From: Henriciella algicola
GTDB lineage: Bacteria > Pseudomonadota > Alphaproteobacteria > Caulobacterales > Hyphomonadaceae
DNA: 64,000 nt
Reading direction: 5' to 3'
Assembly (NCBI RefSeq): GCF_003576245.1
Contig: NZ_QWGA01000003.1
Location: forward strand, 868,001-932,000
This document shows positions 1-8,747 of the stretch, piece by piece. The position numbers and the translations under genes are program-made. The notes beneath the pieces are model-generated. The model searched no databases. It saw nothing but the letters and a program-made list of their open reading frames with translations, and was not told where the DNA came from. Numbering within the stretch: the stretch's first letter is position 1; the number at the start of each line of letters is the position of its first letter.

Positions 1-626
1 AAGACCAGATGGGTGCGATCATCCTCGACCATGACGAGCATATGCGCCCTGACGCAGACATGCAGTCGCTCGCAGGCCTCAACCCATCCTTTGCAGGCAT
101 GGGCGGAATGGGCTTCGACGAGGTCATCAAGCAGCGCTATCCAGAGCTGGAAAAGATCGACCACGTCCACCACGCCGGTAACTCCTCGGGTATCGTTGAC
201 GGTGCATCCGCGGTGCTTTTCGGCTCGAAGGAAATGGGTGAGCGTCTGGGCCTCAAGCCACGCGCACGCATCAAGTCCATGGCTTCGATCGGTTCTGAGC
301 CAGCTATCATGCTGACCGGCCCGACAGCGGTGTCCCAGAAGGCGCTGAAAAAGGCGGGCATGGAAGTCGGCGATATCGACATCTACGAGCTGAACGAAGC
401 CTTCGCCTCGGTTCCGATGCTGATGATGCACCTTCTCGGCATTCCGCACGAGAAGATGAACGTGAATGGCGGCGCCATTGCCATGGGCCACCCGCTTGGC
501 GCGACCGGCGGCATGCTGCTCGGCACCATGCTCGACGAGCTTGAGCGTTCCGACAAGGAAACCGCACTCGTCACGCTCTGTGTGGGCGCAGGCATGGGCA
601 CGGCCACGATCATCGAGCGCGTCTAA
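1..626 (+). CDS. acetyl-CoA acyltransferase (thiolase), C-terminal part
   Basis: This is the 3' part of a thiolase whose start lies left of the window; the frame is open from base 3. Thiolases cleave 3-ketoacyl-CoA with CoA in the cytoplasm, or condense acetyl-CoA in reverse. Visible motifs are NEAFA, the active-site histidine loop [15 protein letters not shown] and the C-terminal catalytic cysteine in CVGAGMGTA, so the C-terminal catalytic domain is intact. The stop codon overlaps the ATG of the next gene by one base (TAATG), and a FadJ-type enzyme follows, which points to a beta-oxidation operon. Whether it prefers long-chain ketoacyl-CoA or acetoacetyl-CoA cannot be told from this fragment. 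Confidence 0.93.
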   Translation, partial: DQMGAIILDHDEHMRPDADMQSLAGLNPSFAGMGGMGFDEVIKQRYPELEKIDHVHHAGNSSGIVDGASAVLFGSKEMGERLGLKPRARIKSMASIGSEPAIMLTGPTAVSQKALKKAGMEVGDIDIYELNEAFASVPMLMMHLLGIPHEKMNVNGGAIAMGHPLGATGGMLLGTMLDELERSDKETALVTLCVGAGMGTATIIERV

Positions 627-859
627 TGAACGAGGCGGCGATGCAACGGGGTTTGCCGATTGGCATTGGCTTAGGCCTGTCAATCGGTGCTGCCCTGGGC
701 GTCGCCCTCGGTGCCGCGATGGGCAACATGGCATTCATGGGGATCGGCCCGGCCATGGGCCTTGGTTTCGGTATCGCTCTGGCGCCCGCTTTCGGGAAAG
801 CCATGATCGAACAGGACAAAGCAAAGACAAAGACGGAAGACGGCCCCAACGAGGGCTGA
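626..859 (+). CDS. small glycine-rich membrane protein in beta-oxidation operon
   Basis: A 77-residue protein whose residues 10-57 are rich in Gly, Ala and Met with GxxxG-like spacing (GIGLGLSIGAALGVALGAAMG), followed by a charged lysine-rich tail. The pattern fits one or two glycine-zipper membrane segments and a cytoplasmic tail. Its ATG overlaps the thiolase stop by one base, and the fadJ-type gene begins 20 bases after its stop, so it is almost certainly co-transcribed and translationally coupled. I do not recognise a named family; a membrane anchor or scaffold for the beta-oxidation enzymes is only a guess. Base composition matches its neighbours, so this is not a chance frame. Confidence 0.75.
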   Translation: MNEAAMQRGLPIGIGLGLSIGAALGVALGAAMGNMAFMGIGPAMGLGFGIALAPAFGKAMIEQDKAKTKTEDGPNEG

Positions 860-879
860 GCTTCAAGAGGAAAGCATAG

Positions 880-3111
880 ATGGAACTCGAAACATTCAAA
901 TTCGACATTGACGGCGACGGTATTGCGCATGCCGCCTTCGACGTGCCGGGCCGCAGCATGAACACGCTGACCGGTCAGGCCGTTCAGGACATCATCGCAA
1001 TTGCCAAAGAGGTTGCCAGCAACGACAAGATCAAGGGCCTCGTCCTGTCGTCGGGCAAGCCTTCGGGCTTCTGCGCCGGTGCAGACCTTGGCGAGATGGG
1101 CAACCGTGCAGGCGCTGGCGACAGCTCCAGCAAAAGCGAAGACGAGAAGCTGAAAGAGCGCTTCAATCAGGGCTTCGCGCTGAACAAGACACTTCGTGAG
1201 CTTGAAACCTGCGGCAAGCCTGTTGCCTGCGCCCTGAATGGCCTCGCCCTCGGCGGCGGTCTCGAAGTGGCGCTGGCCTGTCACTACCGCGTTGCCGCCA
1301 ATGATAATCCGAAGCAGCAATTCGGCCTGCCGGAAGCCAAGATCGGCCTCCTGCCAGGTGCTGGTGGCACGCAGCGTCTGCCGCGCCTCGTCGGCGTTCA
1401 GGCTGCCCTGCCGCTGATCCTTCAGGGCGAAAGCTTTGACGCAGAAAAAGGCAAGGCGATGGGCGTCATCCAGGAGCTCGCACCCGGTGCAGAGGTCGTG
1501 GAGAAAGCCAAGGCCTGGGTGAAAGCGAACCCGACCGCCAAGGCGCCATGGGACGAAAAAGGCTTCAAGGTTCCAGGCGGCGTTCCGCATCGCAGCCCGG
1601 GCGCCGGTCAGGTCATGACGATGGCGAACGCCATGCTTCACGCCAAGACCTATGGCAACTTCCCGGCCCAGAAGAACATCCTGTCCTGTGTCTATGAAGG
1701 CATTCAGGTGCCGATCGATGCAGGCCTTCGGATCGAGACCCGCTACTTCATCAACACCCAGTCGCGCCCGGAAGCCAAGGCGATGATCCGCTCGCTCTTC
1801 CTGTCGACGCAGGCCCTGTCCAAGGGCGGCAACCGTCCGGAAGGCTACCCGAAGACCGAGTTCAAGAAGATCGCGGTGATCGGTGCAGGCCTGATGGGTG
1901 CAGGCGTTGCCTATGTTCAGGCGAAAGCCGGTATCCCGACCGTGCTCGTCGACGTGTCCAAGGAAAACGCCGAGAAGGGCAAGGATTACTCCCGCCGTCT
2001 CGTCGAGAAGGACGTCTCCCGCGGCAAGTCGACCAAGGAAAAGGGTGACAAGCTGCTCGACCTTATCACGACGACCGACAATTATGACGATGTGAAGGGC
2101 GCCGACCTGGTCATTGAGGCGGTCTTCGAGAACCAGGAACTGAAAGCGAAGATCACCGAGCAGGCCGAAGCTGTGCTGGGCGAAGATGCTGTGTTCGGCT
2201 CCAACACCTCCACTCTGCCGATCACGGGTCTCGCCAAGGCATCGAAGCGCCCTGAGAACTTCATCGGCATCCACTTCTTCTCCCCAGTGGAGCGGATGGG
2301 CCTGGTTGAGATCATCTCGGGCGAGGAGACGTCCGAAGCGACGCTGGCCAAGGCGGTCGATTACGTTCTTGCCATTCGCAAGACGCCAATCGCGGTCAAT
2401 GACAGCCGCGGCTTCTACACCTCGCGCTGTTTCGGCACCTATACGCGCGAAGGCATGGAAATGCTGGCCGAAGGTATCAAGCCTGCGATCATCGAGAATG
2501 TTGGCCGTCAGTCCGGTATGCCGATGGGCCCGTTGGAAGTGTCCGACTCTGTTGGCCTCGACACTGCCCTGAAAGTGACCCGCGCAACAGCAGAGGCAAT
2601 GGGCGTCGACATCCAGAAAGATGACCGCACCCAGTTCCTCGCCTGGCTCGTTGAAGACAGCGGCCGCGTTGGCCGTAAGGCTGGCAAGGGCTTCTACGAC
2701 TATAATGAGAAGGGCAAGCCAGAGCGCCTCTGGCCGGACCTCAACACCCGCATCGATGTGAAAGTCGATGAGTGCCCGCCAGAGCTGAAGAAGCACTACA
2801 TCAACCGCCTCCTGATCCGGCAGGCGATTGAGGTTGCCCGCTGCTTCGAAGAAGGCGTCATCACCGATGCTCGCGATGCTGACATCGGCTCCATCCTCGC
2901 CTGGGGCTTTGCGCCTTATACGGGCGGCTGCTGTTCCTATGTGGATCTCGTCTGGGGCATCAAAGCCTTTGTCGAGGAAGCCACGAAAATGGAAGAGAAG
3001 TATGGTGAGCGCTTCAAGGTGCCAGACCTTCTGAAAGACATGGCTGCCAAGGGTGAAGGCTTCTACGACCGCTTCCCACCGGGCGGCGTGAAGGCAAAAG
3101 TCGCCGCTTAA
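880..3111 (+). CDS. fadJ: bifunctional enoyl-CoA hydratase / 3-hydroxyacyl-CoA dehydrogenase (FadJ/FadB-type)
   Basis: A 743-residue cytoplasmic enzyme catalysing hydration of enoyl-CoA and NAD-dependent oxidation of 3-hydroxyacyl-CoA. The N-terminal crotonase domain (about 1-200) shows [16 protein letters not shown] and [18 protein letters not shown]. The NAD-binding domain starts near residue 330 with the Rossmann motif [10 protein letters not shown], has catalytic histidine in HFFSPVERM, and is followed by two C-terminal dehydrogenase helical regions. Length matches FadJ/FadB alpha subunits. A purine-rich ribosome site (AGAGGAAAG) precedes the ATG. With the upstream thiolase it completes the hydratase-dehydrogenase-thiolase set. 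An intrinsic terminator lies about 25 bases after the stop. Confidence 0.95.
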   Translation: MELETFKFDIDGDGIAHAAFDVPGRSMNTLTGQAVQDIIAIAKEVASNDKIKGLVLSSGKPSGFCAGADLGEMGNRAGAGDSSSKSEDEKLKERFNQGFALNKTLRELETCGKPVACALNGLALGGGLEVALACHYRVAANDNPKQQFGLPEAKIGLLPGAGGTQRLPRLVGVQAALPLILQGESFDAEKGKAMGVIQELAPGAEVVEKAKAWVKANPTAKAPWDEKGFKVPGGVPHRSPGAGQVMTMANAMLHAKTYGNFPAQKNILSCVYEGIQVPIDAGLRIETRYFINTQSRPEAKAMIRSLFLSTQALSKGGNRPEGYPKTEFKKIAVIGAGLMGAGVAYVQAKAGIPTVLVDVSKENAEKGKDYSRRLVEKDVSRGKSTKEKGDKLLDLITTTDNYDDVKGADLVIEAVFENQELKAKITEQAEAVLGEDAVFGSNTSTLPITGLAKASKRPENFIGIHFFSPVERMGLVEIISGEETSEATLAKAVDYVLAIRKTPIAVNDSRGFYTSRCFGTYTREGMEMLAEGIKPAIIENVGRQSGMPMGPLEVSDSVGLDTALKVTRATAEAMGVDIQKDDRTQFLAWLVEDSGRVGRKAGKGFYDYNEKGKPERLWPDLNTRIDVKVDECPPELKKHYINRLLIRQAIEVARCFEEGVITDARDADIGSILAWGFAPYTGGCCSYVDLVWGIKAFVEEATKMEEKYGERFKVPDLLKDMAAKGEGFYDRFPPGGVKAKVAA

Positions 3112-3135
3112 GCGGCGCGCCTGAATAATCTACAG

Positions 3136-3168
3136 AAAGCCGGGGCAGTTGCCCCGGCTTTTTCTTTT
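3136..3168 (+). terminator. intrinsic terminator of the beta-oxidation operon
   Basis: A perfect GC-rich stem (AAAGCCGGGGC / GCCCCGGCTTT) with loop AGTT, followed by T-rich TTTCTTTT. It lies 25 bases after the fadJ-type stop. Confidence 0.92.
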
Positions 3169-3286
3169 CGTGATTTCAGGAGCTTATTGGATTTTACCTA
3201 AGGTCGAGTTTTTCGTCCGTATTGTCCCCTATTTCCCTTTGTAGATGTTTGCGTTTATTAGAGAACACGTGTCGGGGGAATTCGGT

Positions 3287-3919
3287 ATGGCCAGACCTGC
3301 TGGTGTTAAAAATCAGGATTATAAAGAAAAGCGCCTGGCACTGTTGGACGCCATGATCGCCTATGTTGAGCGGGAAGACGTCGTACAGCCATCGCTCCGC
3401 CAACTCGCTATTGCCTCGGGTGTCTCAGACATCAATCTTCGTCACTATTTCGGCGATCGCCGCGGGGTAGTCATCGCACTTTTCAAGCACATGCGTGAAA
3501 CCAGCAAGGACGTGCGGAACGTCATGCGGGCGCCAGCCAGAACCGTAAGTGAAGCGATCGAGAGCTATGTCCAGCTCGCCTGCAGCGCGGGCACTGACAC
3601 GCCTTACATTCGGCGCCACGTCTTCGCTCTGCGCGAAGCAATTGCCGACTCTGAAGTCTATGTCCGCTATGTAGAAGAGATTCTGGATCCTGCAGCAGCA
3701 GCGGTCGGAAAGAGCCTTCTGGAGTCCTGTGATGGGGCGATGACAGAAGCTGCCGCTCATCAGGCCGGCACCCATATCGTCTTCAATTCTATGTTCCTGG
3801 CCATGCAAAGAGCGATGGACCCAGAAGATGTCGATTCAAAGATCTTTACGACCAAACTCGAAAGGTTCGGACGCTGGATCGCAGCAGGCCTCGAAGCTGA
3901 GGTCAGAAACGTCGCTTGA
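3287..3919 (+). CDS. TetR/AcrR family transcriptional regulator
   Basis: A 210-residue one-component regulator. The N-terminal helix-turn-helix covers about residues 15-60 (PSLRQLAIASGVSDINLRHYFGDR), followed by an all-helical ligand and dimer domain. The start is set at the second in-frame ATG because GGGGGA lies 7 bases upstream and the product then begins MARPAGVKNQD. The TetR at 31595-32233 begins almost identically (MARPAGVRNQD), so the two are paralogues. It lies between the beta-oxidation operon and the OmpA gene and is isolated by terminators on both sides. Its ligand is unknown; acyl-CoA-linked control is plausible only by position. Confidence 0.9.
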   Translation: MARPAGVKNQDYKEKRLALLDAMIAYVEREDVVQPSLRQLAIASGVSDINLRHYFGDRRGVVIALFKHMRETSKDVRNVMRAPARTVSEAIESYVQLACSAGTDTPYIRRHVFALREAIADSEVYVRYVEEILDPAAAAVGKSLLESCDGAMTEAAAHQAGTHIVFNSMFLAMQRAMDPEDVDSKIFTTKLERFGRWIAAGLEAEVRNVA

Positions 3920-3935
3920 GCGCTCCTCAATAAAA

Positions 3936-3965
3936 AAGGGCCGCAACATCTTTGTTGCGGCCCTT
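3936..3965. terminator. bidirectional terminator between tetR and ompA-like gene
   Basis: A 12-base-pair stem (AAGGGCCGCAAC / GTTGCGGCCCTT) with loop ATCTTT. An A-run lies on the left and T-rich sequence on the right, so it can serve both converging genes. Confidence 0.85.
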
Positions 3966-3987
3966 CTCTACGCTCTTGCCAGAGAGC

Positions 3988-4632
3988 CTAGCTGGTCGTG
4001 ACTGGCGTCAGCAGGACTTCAACGCGGCGGTTTGCTGCGCGGCCGGCCTGCGTGTCGTTGCTGGCGATTGGCTGGGTTTCACCGCGACCATAGGCCGAGA
4101 TACGGACAGCTTCGACGCCGCGGCTGACGAAGTAGTTCGCAACCGTGTTTGCACGCTGCTCGGACAGACGCATGTTGTAGTCGTCCGGGCCATCAGCACT
4201 GGCGTGACCGACAACATCAACGCGGGTCGATGGGTACTCCTGGAGCACGCCGGCGATCTCGTTCAGCGGGCCATAGGCGCTCGACTGAAGTTCTGCGCTG
4301 TTGACGGTGAAGTTCACGCTGGAGTTCGATGGCATGGTGAGTGCGATCTGGTCGCCCTGACGCTCAACCTGGATTTGGGAGTTCGCCGTGCGCTCACGAA
4401 GGGCGCGTTCCTGGCGGTCCATATAGGTACCGACTGCGCCGCCAGCGAGGGCGCCAACTGCTGCGCCGATAGCTGCGTTGCGGCCGTCATCACCGCCAGC
4501 CAGCGTACCGAGGGCTGCACCTGCGAGTGCGCCGCCACCAGCGCCGTAGGCCTGATTGGTGGAAAGGCCTGTGCCTTCACATGCGGTGAGAACGAATGCT
4601 GCTGCGGCTGCGCCGATCATGATCTTGTTCAT
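3988..4632 (-). CDS. OmpA-family lipoprotein with glycine zipper
   Basis: A 214-residue outer-membrane lipoprotein that tethers the envelope to peptidoglycan. The start at 4632 gives signal peptide MNKIMIGAAAAAFVLTAC with a lipobox cysteine; TGAGGAG lies just upstream, and longer frames would bury this signal. Residues about 30-75 form a glycine-zipper segment (GGGALAGAALGTLAGG, GAAVGALAGGAVGTYMD). The C-terminal OmpA peptidoglycan-binding domain (about 100-214) has VDVVGHASADG, RLSEQRANTV and the conserved NRRVEV. It resembles the YiaD/Pal-like group. It is monocistronic and shares a terminator with the facing tetR. Confidence 0.92.
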   Translation of the reverse strand: MNKIMIGAAAAAFVLTACEGTGLSTNQAYGAGGGALAGAALGTLAGGDDGRNAAIGAAVGALAGGAVGTYMDRQERALRERTANSQIQVERQGDQIALTMPSNSSVNFTVNSAELQSSAYGPLNEIAGVLQEYPSTRVDVVGHASADGPDDYNMRLSEQRANTVANYFVSRGVEAVRISAYGRGETQPIASNDTQAGRAANRRVEVLLTPVTTS

Positions 4633-4760
4633 ATGATATCTCCTCATGAAGCTTTGCCCCCTGCCTTTTGGAGGAGGTATTTGGTCGAGAACGTTCACTT
4701 TCTGACTTCGTTCCAATACGCTTCGATGACATTAGCGTTTCACGATGAATACAGAGCAAC

Positions 4761-5429
4761 ATGTGCGGACGATTCTTTAGACACGGTGTTACTTGGTCGG
4801 ACTTCCATGCCTGGCTGAACCTTATCCCTCCGGATGAGGTCGACCCGCCTGAAGCGACCTACAATGCGGCGCCGGGCTCTTATCAGCCTATCCTGCGCAA
4901 AGCGCATGGCGGCCATGTCGAGCTCGCCCCCGCACTGTGGGGATTGGTCCCATCTTGGTGGAAGAAGCCGCTCAAGGAAAAGACGTTCACCACGTTCAAT
5001 GCCAAGTCCGAGACAGTCGCGGAAAAGCCAGTCTTCCGCGGCGCCTATCGCCATCACCGCTGCCTGGTCCCCGTCAGCGGATATTATGAGTGGACCGGAA
5101 GGAAAGGCTCGAAAACGCCCTTCGCGATCGGGCTTCAAAACCGGCGGCATTTCTGTCTCGCAGGCCTCTACGATGTCGCCCTTATTGATGGGTCAGAGCT
5201 GCATAGCTTCACTGTCCTGACAACCGAAGCGAATGAAGCGACGTCTGGCGTGCACCACCGCATGCCCGTCATCCTGCATCAGTCGGATTTCGCACGGTGG
5301 CTGGATGTCAGCGAGAAGGTCGACGACCTTATGGTGCCGTTTCCATCAGAAGACATGACCGTCTGGCCGGTGCATCCGGATGTCGGGAATGTGCGCAACA
5401 ATCATCCGGATTTGCTCTCGGAACGATGA
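4761..5429 (+). CDS. SOS response-associated peptidase (SRAP/HMCES, YedK-like)
   Basis: A 222-residue cytoplasmic protein of the family that crosslinks to abasic sites in single-stranded DNA through its processed N-terminal cysteine. It begins MCGRF, so Cys2 is available once Met1 is removed. Other family features are FNAKSETV, the segment CLVPVSGYYEW carrying the conserved glutamate, and VHHRMPVIL with the active histidine. Length matches YedK (about 222). It is a single gene with no SOS box that I could identify, divergent from the OmpA lipoprotein. Confidence 0.93.
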   Translation: MCGRFFRHGVTWSDFHAWLNLIPPDEVDPPEATYNAAPGSYQPILRKAHGGHVELAPALWGLVPSWWKKPLKEKTFTTFNAKSETVAEKPVFRGAYRHHRCLVPVSGYYEWTGRKGSKTPFAIGLQNRRHFCLAGLYDVALIDGSELHSFTVLTTEANEATSGVHHRMPVILHQSDFARWLDVSEKVDDLMVPFPSEDMTVWPVHPDVGNVRNNHPDLLSER

Positions 5430-5486
5430 GCCGCTAGAACCGTCAGTGTGACAGTTTATTAAAGCTTTTCGGACACTAGTGTAACG

Positions 5487-5546
5487 ATGCGCACCATTTA
5501 TTTCATCTTCGTCAGCCTGCTCACCATCGCTGCTATTGCAGCCTGA
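5487..5546 (+). CDS. possible 19-residue hydrophobic micropeptide
   Basis: An ATG-to-TGA frame encodes MRTIYFIFVSLLTIAAIAA, a single hydrophobic segment with one N-terminal arginine, in the 150-base gap between the SRAP gene and the convergent hydrolase. There is no clear ribosome site, so translation is uncertain. It is listed because the composition is that of a bacterial one-helix micropeptide rather than random GC-rich sequence. Confidence 0.25.
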   Translation: MRTIYFIFVSLLTIAAIAA

Positions 5547-5581
5547 TTTGAGCGCCTGACTGAACTGGGCCGTTATCCGGC

Positions 5582-6631
5582 TCAGTCTTCGTCGATCTCG
5601 AACGATTTATAGGCTTCGGCGACCTGCGAAGCGATCTCCTCGCATGCCCGCCGCGCGGCCGGAACCACGCCCGTGAACGCGGTGAACCCGTGGGCGAGGC
5701 TGTCATAGCATTTGTAGCTGACCTTCACCCCGGCCTTGCGGAGAAGCTGGGCATAGGCTGCGCCATCATCGACAAGCGGATCGAAGCCGGCGGTCGCGAT
5801 GATCGCCTGTGGCAGCTTCTCGAGATAGGCCTCGCGGGCCGGTGACAGGCGCACATCGGCGCGGTCCTGCCCCTCTGGAATGTACTGCTCCATGAACCAG
5901 CGCATCGTGTCGGCATCGAGCGGATAGGTCTCGCCATAGGTCTGGTAGGACGGGAACTCGCGGTCGATATCGGTCGCAGGATAGATCAGAAGCTGAAGGA
6001 GCGGCACAGGTTTGCGCTCACGCACCATTTCCTGCGCGACAATCGCGGAGAAATTGCCGCCCATGCTGTCGCCGCCAATCGTCGCGACACCGGCGGGTGC
6101 CCCATACTTGCGTGCATTGCGCAGCGCCCAGTCATAAGCGTCGAGACAGTCTTCCAGGCCAGCGGGGAATTTGTGTTCCGGCGCAAGACGGTAGTCGACG
6201 GACAGGACCGGACACTTTGCGGCCCTGGAAAGCATCGTGCAGAAGACGTGGCTTGTCTCGAGGTCGCCGATCACGCCGCCGCCAAAGTGGTAGTAGACCA
6301 TAATTGGCGCGGCAGCGTCCTGATCGTCCGGGCGGTAGATGCGCACCGGAATCTGGTGGCCGTCGCCGCCCTTGATTGCAGCGTCTTCCCAGCTGACGCC
6401 GGGCTCTGGTTTGTCCGCAAACATGGCGAGACCGCTAGCGGACGCCGCGCGGGCTTCCTGCGGTGACAGGCTCGACATTGCTGGCTGGCTCTTTGCGCCG
6501 GTCATCATGAACTGGAAGCGCGGGTCAAGCGTGCGCCCACCGAGTTCGAGCGGCTTGCCACCCGCCATCTTGACCAGAAAACCGTCGGGAAGTTTCAGAA
6601 GCAGTTTGGCGATCGTGGCCTGCAAGCTCAT
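5582..6631 (-). CDS. alpha/beta hydrolase, hormone-sensitive-lipase (HSL) family
   Basis: A 349-residue carboxylesterase or lipase-like enzyme, probably cytoplasmic, since no signal peptide is seen. The oxyanion motif reads YYHFGGGVIGD, the nucleophile elbow GGDSMGG, the acid FDPLVDDG and the histidine LAHGFTAF, so the triad is complete. The start at 6631 (MSLQATIAK) is preferred over an upstream in-frame start that would run into the preceding gene. It begins 13 bases after the stop of a TetR gene on the same strand, suggesting the regulator controls it. The HFGGG form replaces the classic HGGG. Substrate unknown. Confidence 0.9.
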   Translation of the reverse strand: MSLQATIAKLLLKLPDGFLVKMAGGKPLELGGRTLDPRFQFMMTGAKSQPAMSSLSPQEARAASASGLAMFADKPEPGVSWEDAAIKGGDGHQIPVRIYRPDDQDAAAPIMVYYHFGGGVIGDLETSHVFCTMLSRAAKCPVLSVDYRLAPEHKFPAGLEDCLDAYDWALRNARKYGAPAGVATIGGDSMGGNFSAIVAQEMVRERKPVPLLQLLIYPATDIDREFPSYQTYGETYPLDADTMRWFMEQYIPEGQDRADVRLSPAREAYLEKLPQAIIATAGFDPLVDDGAAYAQLLRKAGVKVSYKCYDSLAHGFTAFTGVVPAARRACEEIASQVAEAYKSFEIDED

Positions 6632-6644
6632 GGGTAGAGTACCT

Positions 6645-7277
6645 TCAGCTGTTGCTTTTGGACGCCAACGCCCCTGCCCCGTGCAGGAAAAGCTGGGTCG
6701 CAAACTCAGTTGCCCCGCGCGTATCAACCGGGCGGCGCATCAGCATATGGTCACCAACTTCACGCGCAATACCAATTGCGGCAGCCGTCAGGAAACCGGA
6801 GTCAGCGAGAGAAAGACCCGTGGACTTTGCGACCTGCTCAAGGTCAGCCCGAATCTCCTCAAACACCGCCTGCATTTCAGGCGTGTCGACCCGAACGCCA
6901 ATCATCGCTGCGTGTGGGGCGCCTTGGCGAATGGCTTCTTCGTTTTCCTCATTCAGGAAGTCGAAATAGGCGCTGTATGCTTCGAGAAGATATGCTTGGA
7001 GAGAGGTCGCGCTCTCCCTGATCGAGGCGAGACGCGGCCGGAAGCGGCGAACGCCCTCATCGGCCAACGCCTCAAAGACTTCTTCCTTGGACTTGAAGTA
7101 ATTGTAGAAGGTGCCCGCCGCGAGATCTGTTTCGCGGATGATATCGCGGACGGTCGTCGCCTCGGCGCCAAGTCGGGCAAATACCTGACGGGCGGCTTCC
7201 AGTATGGCCTGACGGTTTGCCGCCTTGGTTCTGGCCCGCTTGCCCTGCCCCTGTGCCGACTGCACCGCTGCCACCAT
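6645..7277 (-). CDS. TetR family regulator of the adjacent hydrolase
   Basis: A 210-residue one-component repressor. After a basic N-terminus (GKRARTKAANRQAILEAA) comes the helix-turn-helix, TTVRDIIRETDLAAGTFYNY, about residues 38-58, then a helical ligand domain. It forms a two-gene unit with the HSL hydrolase 13 bases downstream. A 6-base inverted repeat CTGATC/GATCAG lies just before its start and could be an autoregulatory operator. It is unrelated to the MARPAGV-type TetR pair elsewhere in the window. Confidence 0.92.
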   Translation of the reverse strand: MVAAVQSAQGQGKRARTKAANRQAILEAARQVFARLGAEATTVRDIIRETDLAAGTFYNYFKSKEEVFEALADEGVRRFRPRLASIRESATSLQAYLLEAYSAYFDFLNEENEEAIRQGAPHAAMIGVRVDTPEMQAVFEEIRADLEQVAKSTGLSLADSGFLTAAAIGIAREVGDHMLMRRPVDTRGATEFATQLFLHGAGALASKSNS

Positions 7278-7286
7278 GAAAAGCCC

Positions 7287-7316
7287 CTGATCTGTAACAG
7301 TTTTAGCAGTGATCAG
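7287..7316. promoter_or_regulatory. candidate operator (inverted repeat) upstream of tetR
   Basis: Arms CTGATC (7287-7292) and GATCAG (7311-7316) are separated by 18 bases, starting 10 bases before the tetR ATG at 7277. The spacing fits a TetR-dimer operator, but the arms are short, so this is an inference. Confidence 0.3.
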
Positions 7317-8008
7317 ATTGGTGACGCTTCGTCAACTTTGGGTCCATGCGGGGCTGTGATTTCCTGTCGGCGGCGAACCGATTGGAGTGCGCCCCACGCA
7401 GCCCTGAGCAGAATCAGGGCAAGGACACCAAGAAGCGGCTCCCCTAGGAAGACGAGCAGGCCGAAACCTGCAAACAGCGCCACATGCAGGACGATGATGC
7501 GGCCGTAAGGCTTTCCCATTTCGGAGATCAGGTCAGTTTCGCGGTACTCAGCCCGAACGATAAAGTCGCGCACGAATAGGAAGAGTTGAAGTGCCAGAAT
7601 TGCGCCAATGAACAAGGCCATCCCGTCTCCAGTCCACATCGCATACCGGATGAGCCCCAGCAGGCTGATTTCAAATACGCCGGTCGTCGCATCTGACATC
7701 TCTGCGAAGGCCATCAGGAAGATGCCGTGAACGAAACAGAACATGCCGTAGTGAAAGGCAAAGAAGCCGCCGAACACGATCGCTCCAACGATAGCTGATG
7801 CGCCATTGCCTGCAGCGGCTGCAAATATGCGAAGCAGCGTGACGAGGCCTATCACAAGGTTCTCAAGCCAGTAGAGCATAACGAGCGCGGCTGCGCCCCA
7901 GCCGAACTGGAAGATGGCGACAATGGGGAATAGATCGACGGCAAGGACGATCCAGGAGACAGGATCGCGGTATGCCTGCGCAAGCGCGGCAGGTGTCAGT
8001 CTTTGCAT
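7313..8008 (-). CDS. multi-pass membrane protein, DUF6498-like
   Basis: A 231-residue inner-membrane protein with about five hydrophobic segments. The stretch MLYWLENLVIGLVTLLRI near residue 45 and HYGMFCFVHGIF near residue 105 are typical of the uncharacterised DUF6498 group, which I assign from memory. It lies 35 bases upstream of tetR on the same strand and 22 bases after the M23 lipoprotein gene, so it may be part of a leftward run. Function unknown. Confidence 0.75.
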   Translation of the reverse strand: MQRLTPAALAQAYRDPVSWIVLAVDLFPIVAIFQFGWGAAALVMLYWLENLVIGLVTLLRIFAAAAGNGASAIVGAIVFGGFFAFHYGMFCFVHGIFLMAFAEMSDATTGVFEISLLGLIRYAMWTGDGMALFIGAILALQLFLFVRDFIVRAEYRETDLISEMGKPYGRIIVLHVALFAGFGLLVFLGEPLLGVLALILLRAAWGALQSVRRRQEITAPHGPKVDEASPI

Positions 8009-8030
8009 TGTCGGGGCCCCCGTCCCTTGA

Positions 8031-8726
8031 TCAGTATGACGCGCTTTGCGTCAAATAGGCCGGGAAGGAAAGCGGATTGTGCGCGGTCAGGCTACTTGGA
8101 TAGCTGCCGGTCAGGACTTCGAAGTGAAGATGGATGCCCGTGCTGCGGCCCGTTGTGCCCATAATACCGAGCGGCTGACCAAAGCCGATGACCGCTCCGA
8201 CTTCGACACCATTTTCGATGTTCGCGAGGTGCGCGTAGCGGGTGAAGACTCCCTGCCCATGATCAATCAGGATCGTATTGCCAAAGCTTGGGCTGCGCTT
8301 GGCTTCGCGGATCGTACCGGGCGCGGCTGAGTAGACCATGCCTGCAGGCCGCGAACGCACATCGAGCCCCTTATGCGTGCGCCCCATACGGTGACCGAAG
8401 CCGGACGTCATACAGGCGTTGTTGGTCGGCACCGACGCAATGACGACCTTTCCGTCGACCAGCACAATTGGATTGAAGTTCAGAACGCGCAGGCTTGCGT
8501 CATATTCGAACGCATTGGTGATGGTGCTATTGGGACACAGGAAAAGGTCAGCATCGGGCTGGAATGGCCCCTGCTCTGCACTGACACTCGCGGTGGTCGT
8601 AATCGCGCTGGGTGGCTCGACACGCCCGTCCATAGGGTAGGAAACAGGCGCAGGCGTGGTGCTACAGGCTGCCGCCAGCACCGATCCTGTAAGGCATGCG
8701 AGCACATTGCGCAGCATGAGAGCCAT
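8031..8726 (-). CDS. M23 (LytM-type) peptidase lipoprotein
   Basis: A 231-residue predicted lipoprotein; signal peptide and lipobox end in LAAAC near residue 21. The C-terminal M23 domain carries the zinc ligands in HKGLDV and the IHLHFEV motif, with FGNTILIDHGQG between them as in peptidoglycan endopeptidases or murein-hydrolase activators. All metal ligands I expect are present, suggesting an active enzyme rather than a degenerate EnvC-like activator. It acts in the periplasm. Two starts four residues apart are possible. Confidence 0.9.
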   Translation of the reverse strand: MALMLRNVLACLTGSVLAAACSTTPAPVSYPMDGRVEPPSAITTTASVSAEQGPFQPDADLFLCPNSTITNAFEYDASLRVLNFNPIVLVDGKVVIASVPTNNACMTSGFGHRMGRTHKGLDVRSRPAGMVYSAAPGTIREAKRSPSFGNTILIDHGQGVFTRYAHLANIENGVEVGAVIGFGQPLGIMGTTGRSTGIHLHFEVLTGSYPSSLTAHNPLSFPAYLTQSASY

Positions 8727-8747
8727 CCATCAGGTCAGTAACCCAGA

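Noticed and set aside
610-2796. A 728-codon open frame antisense to the FadJ-type gene.
   Set aside because: It is a mirror of a strongly supported gene; its translation has no recognisable domain and the composition is that of reverse-frame GC-rich sequence.
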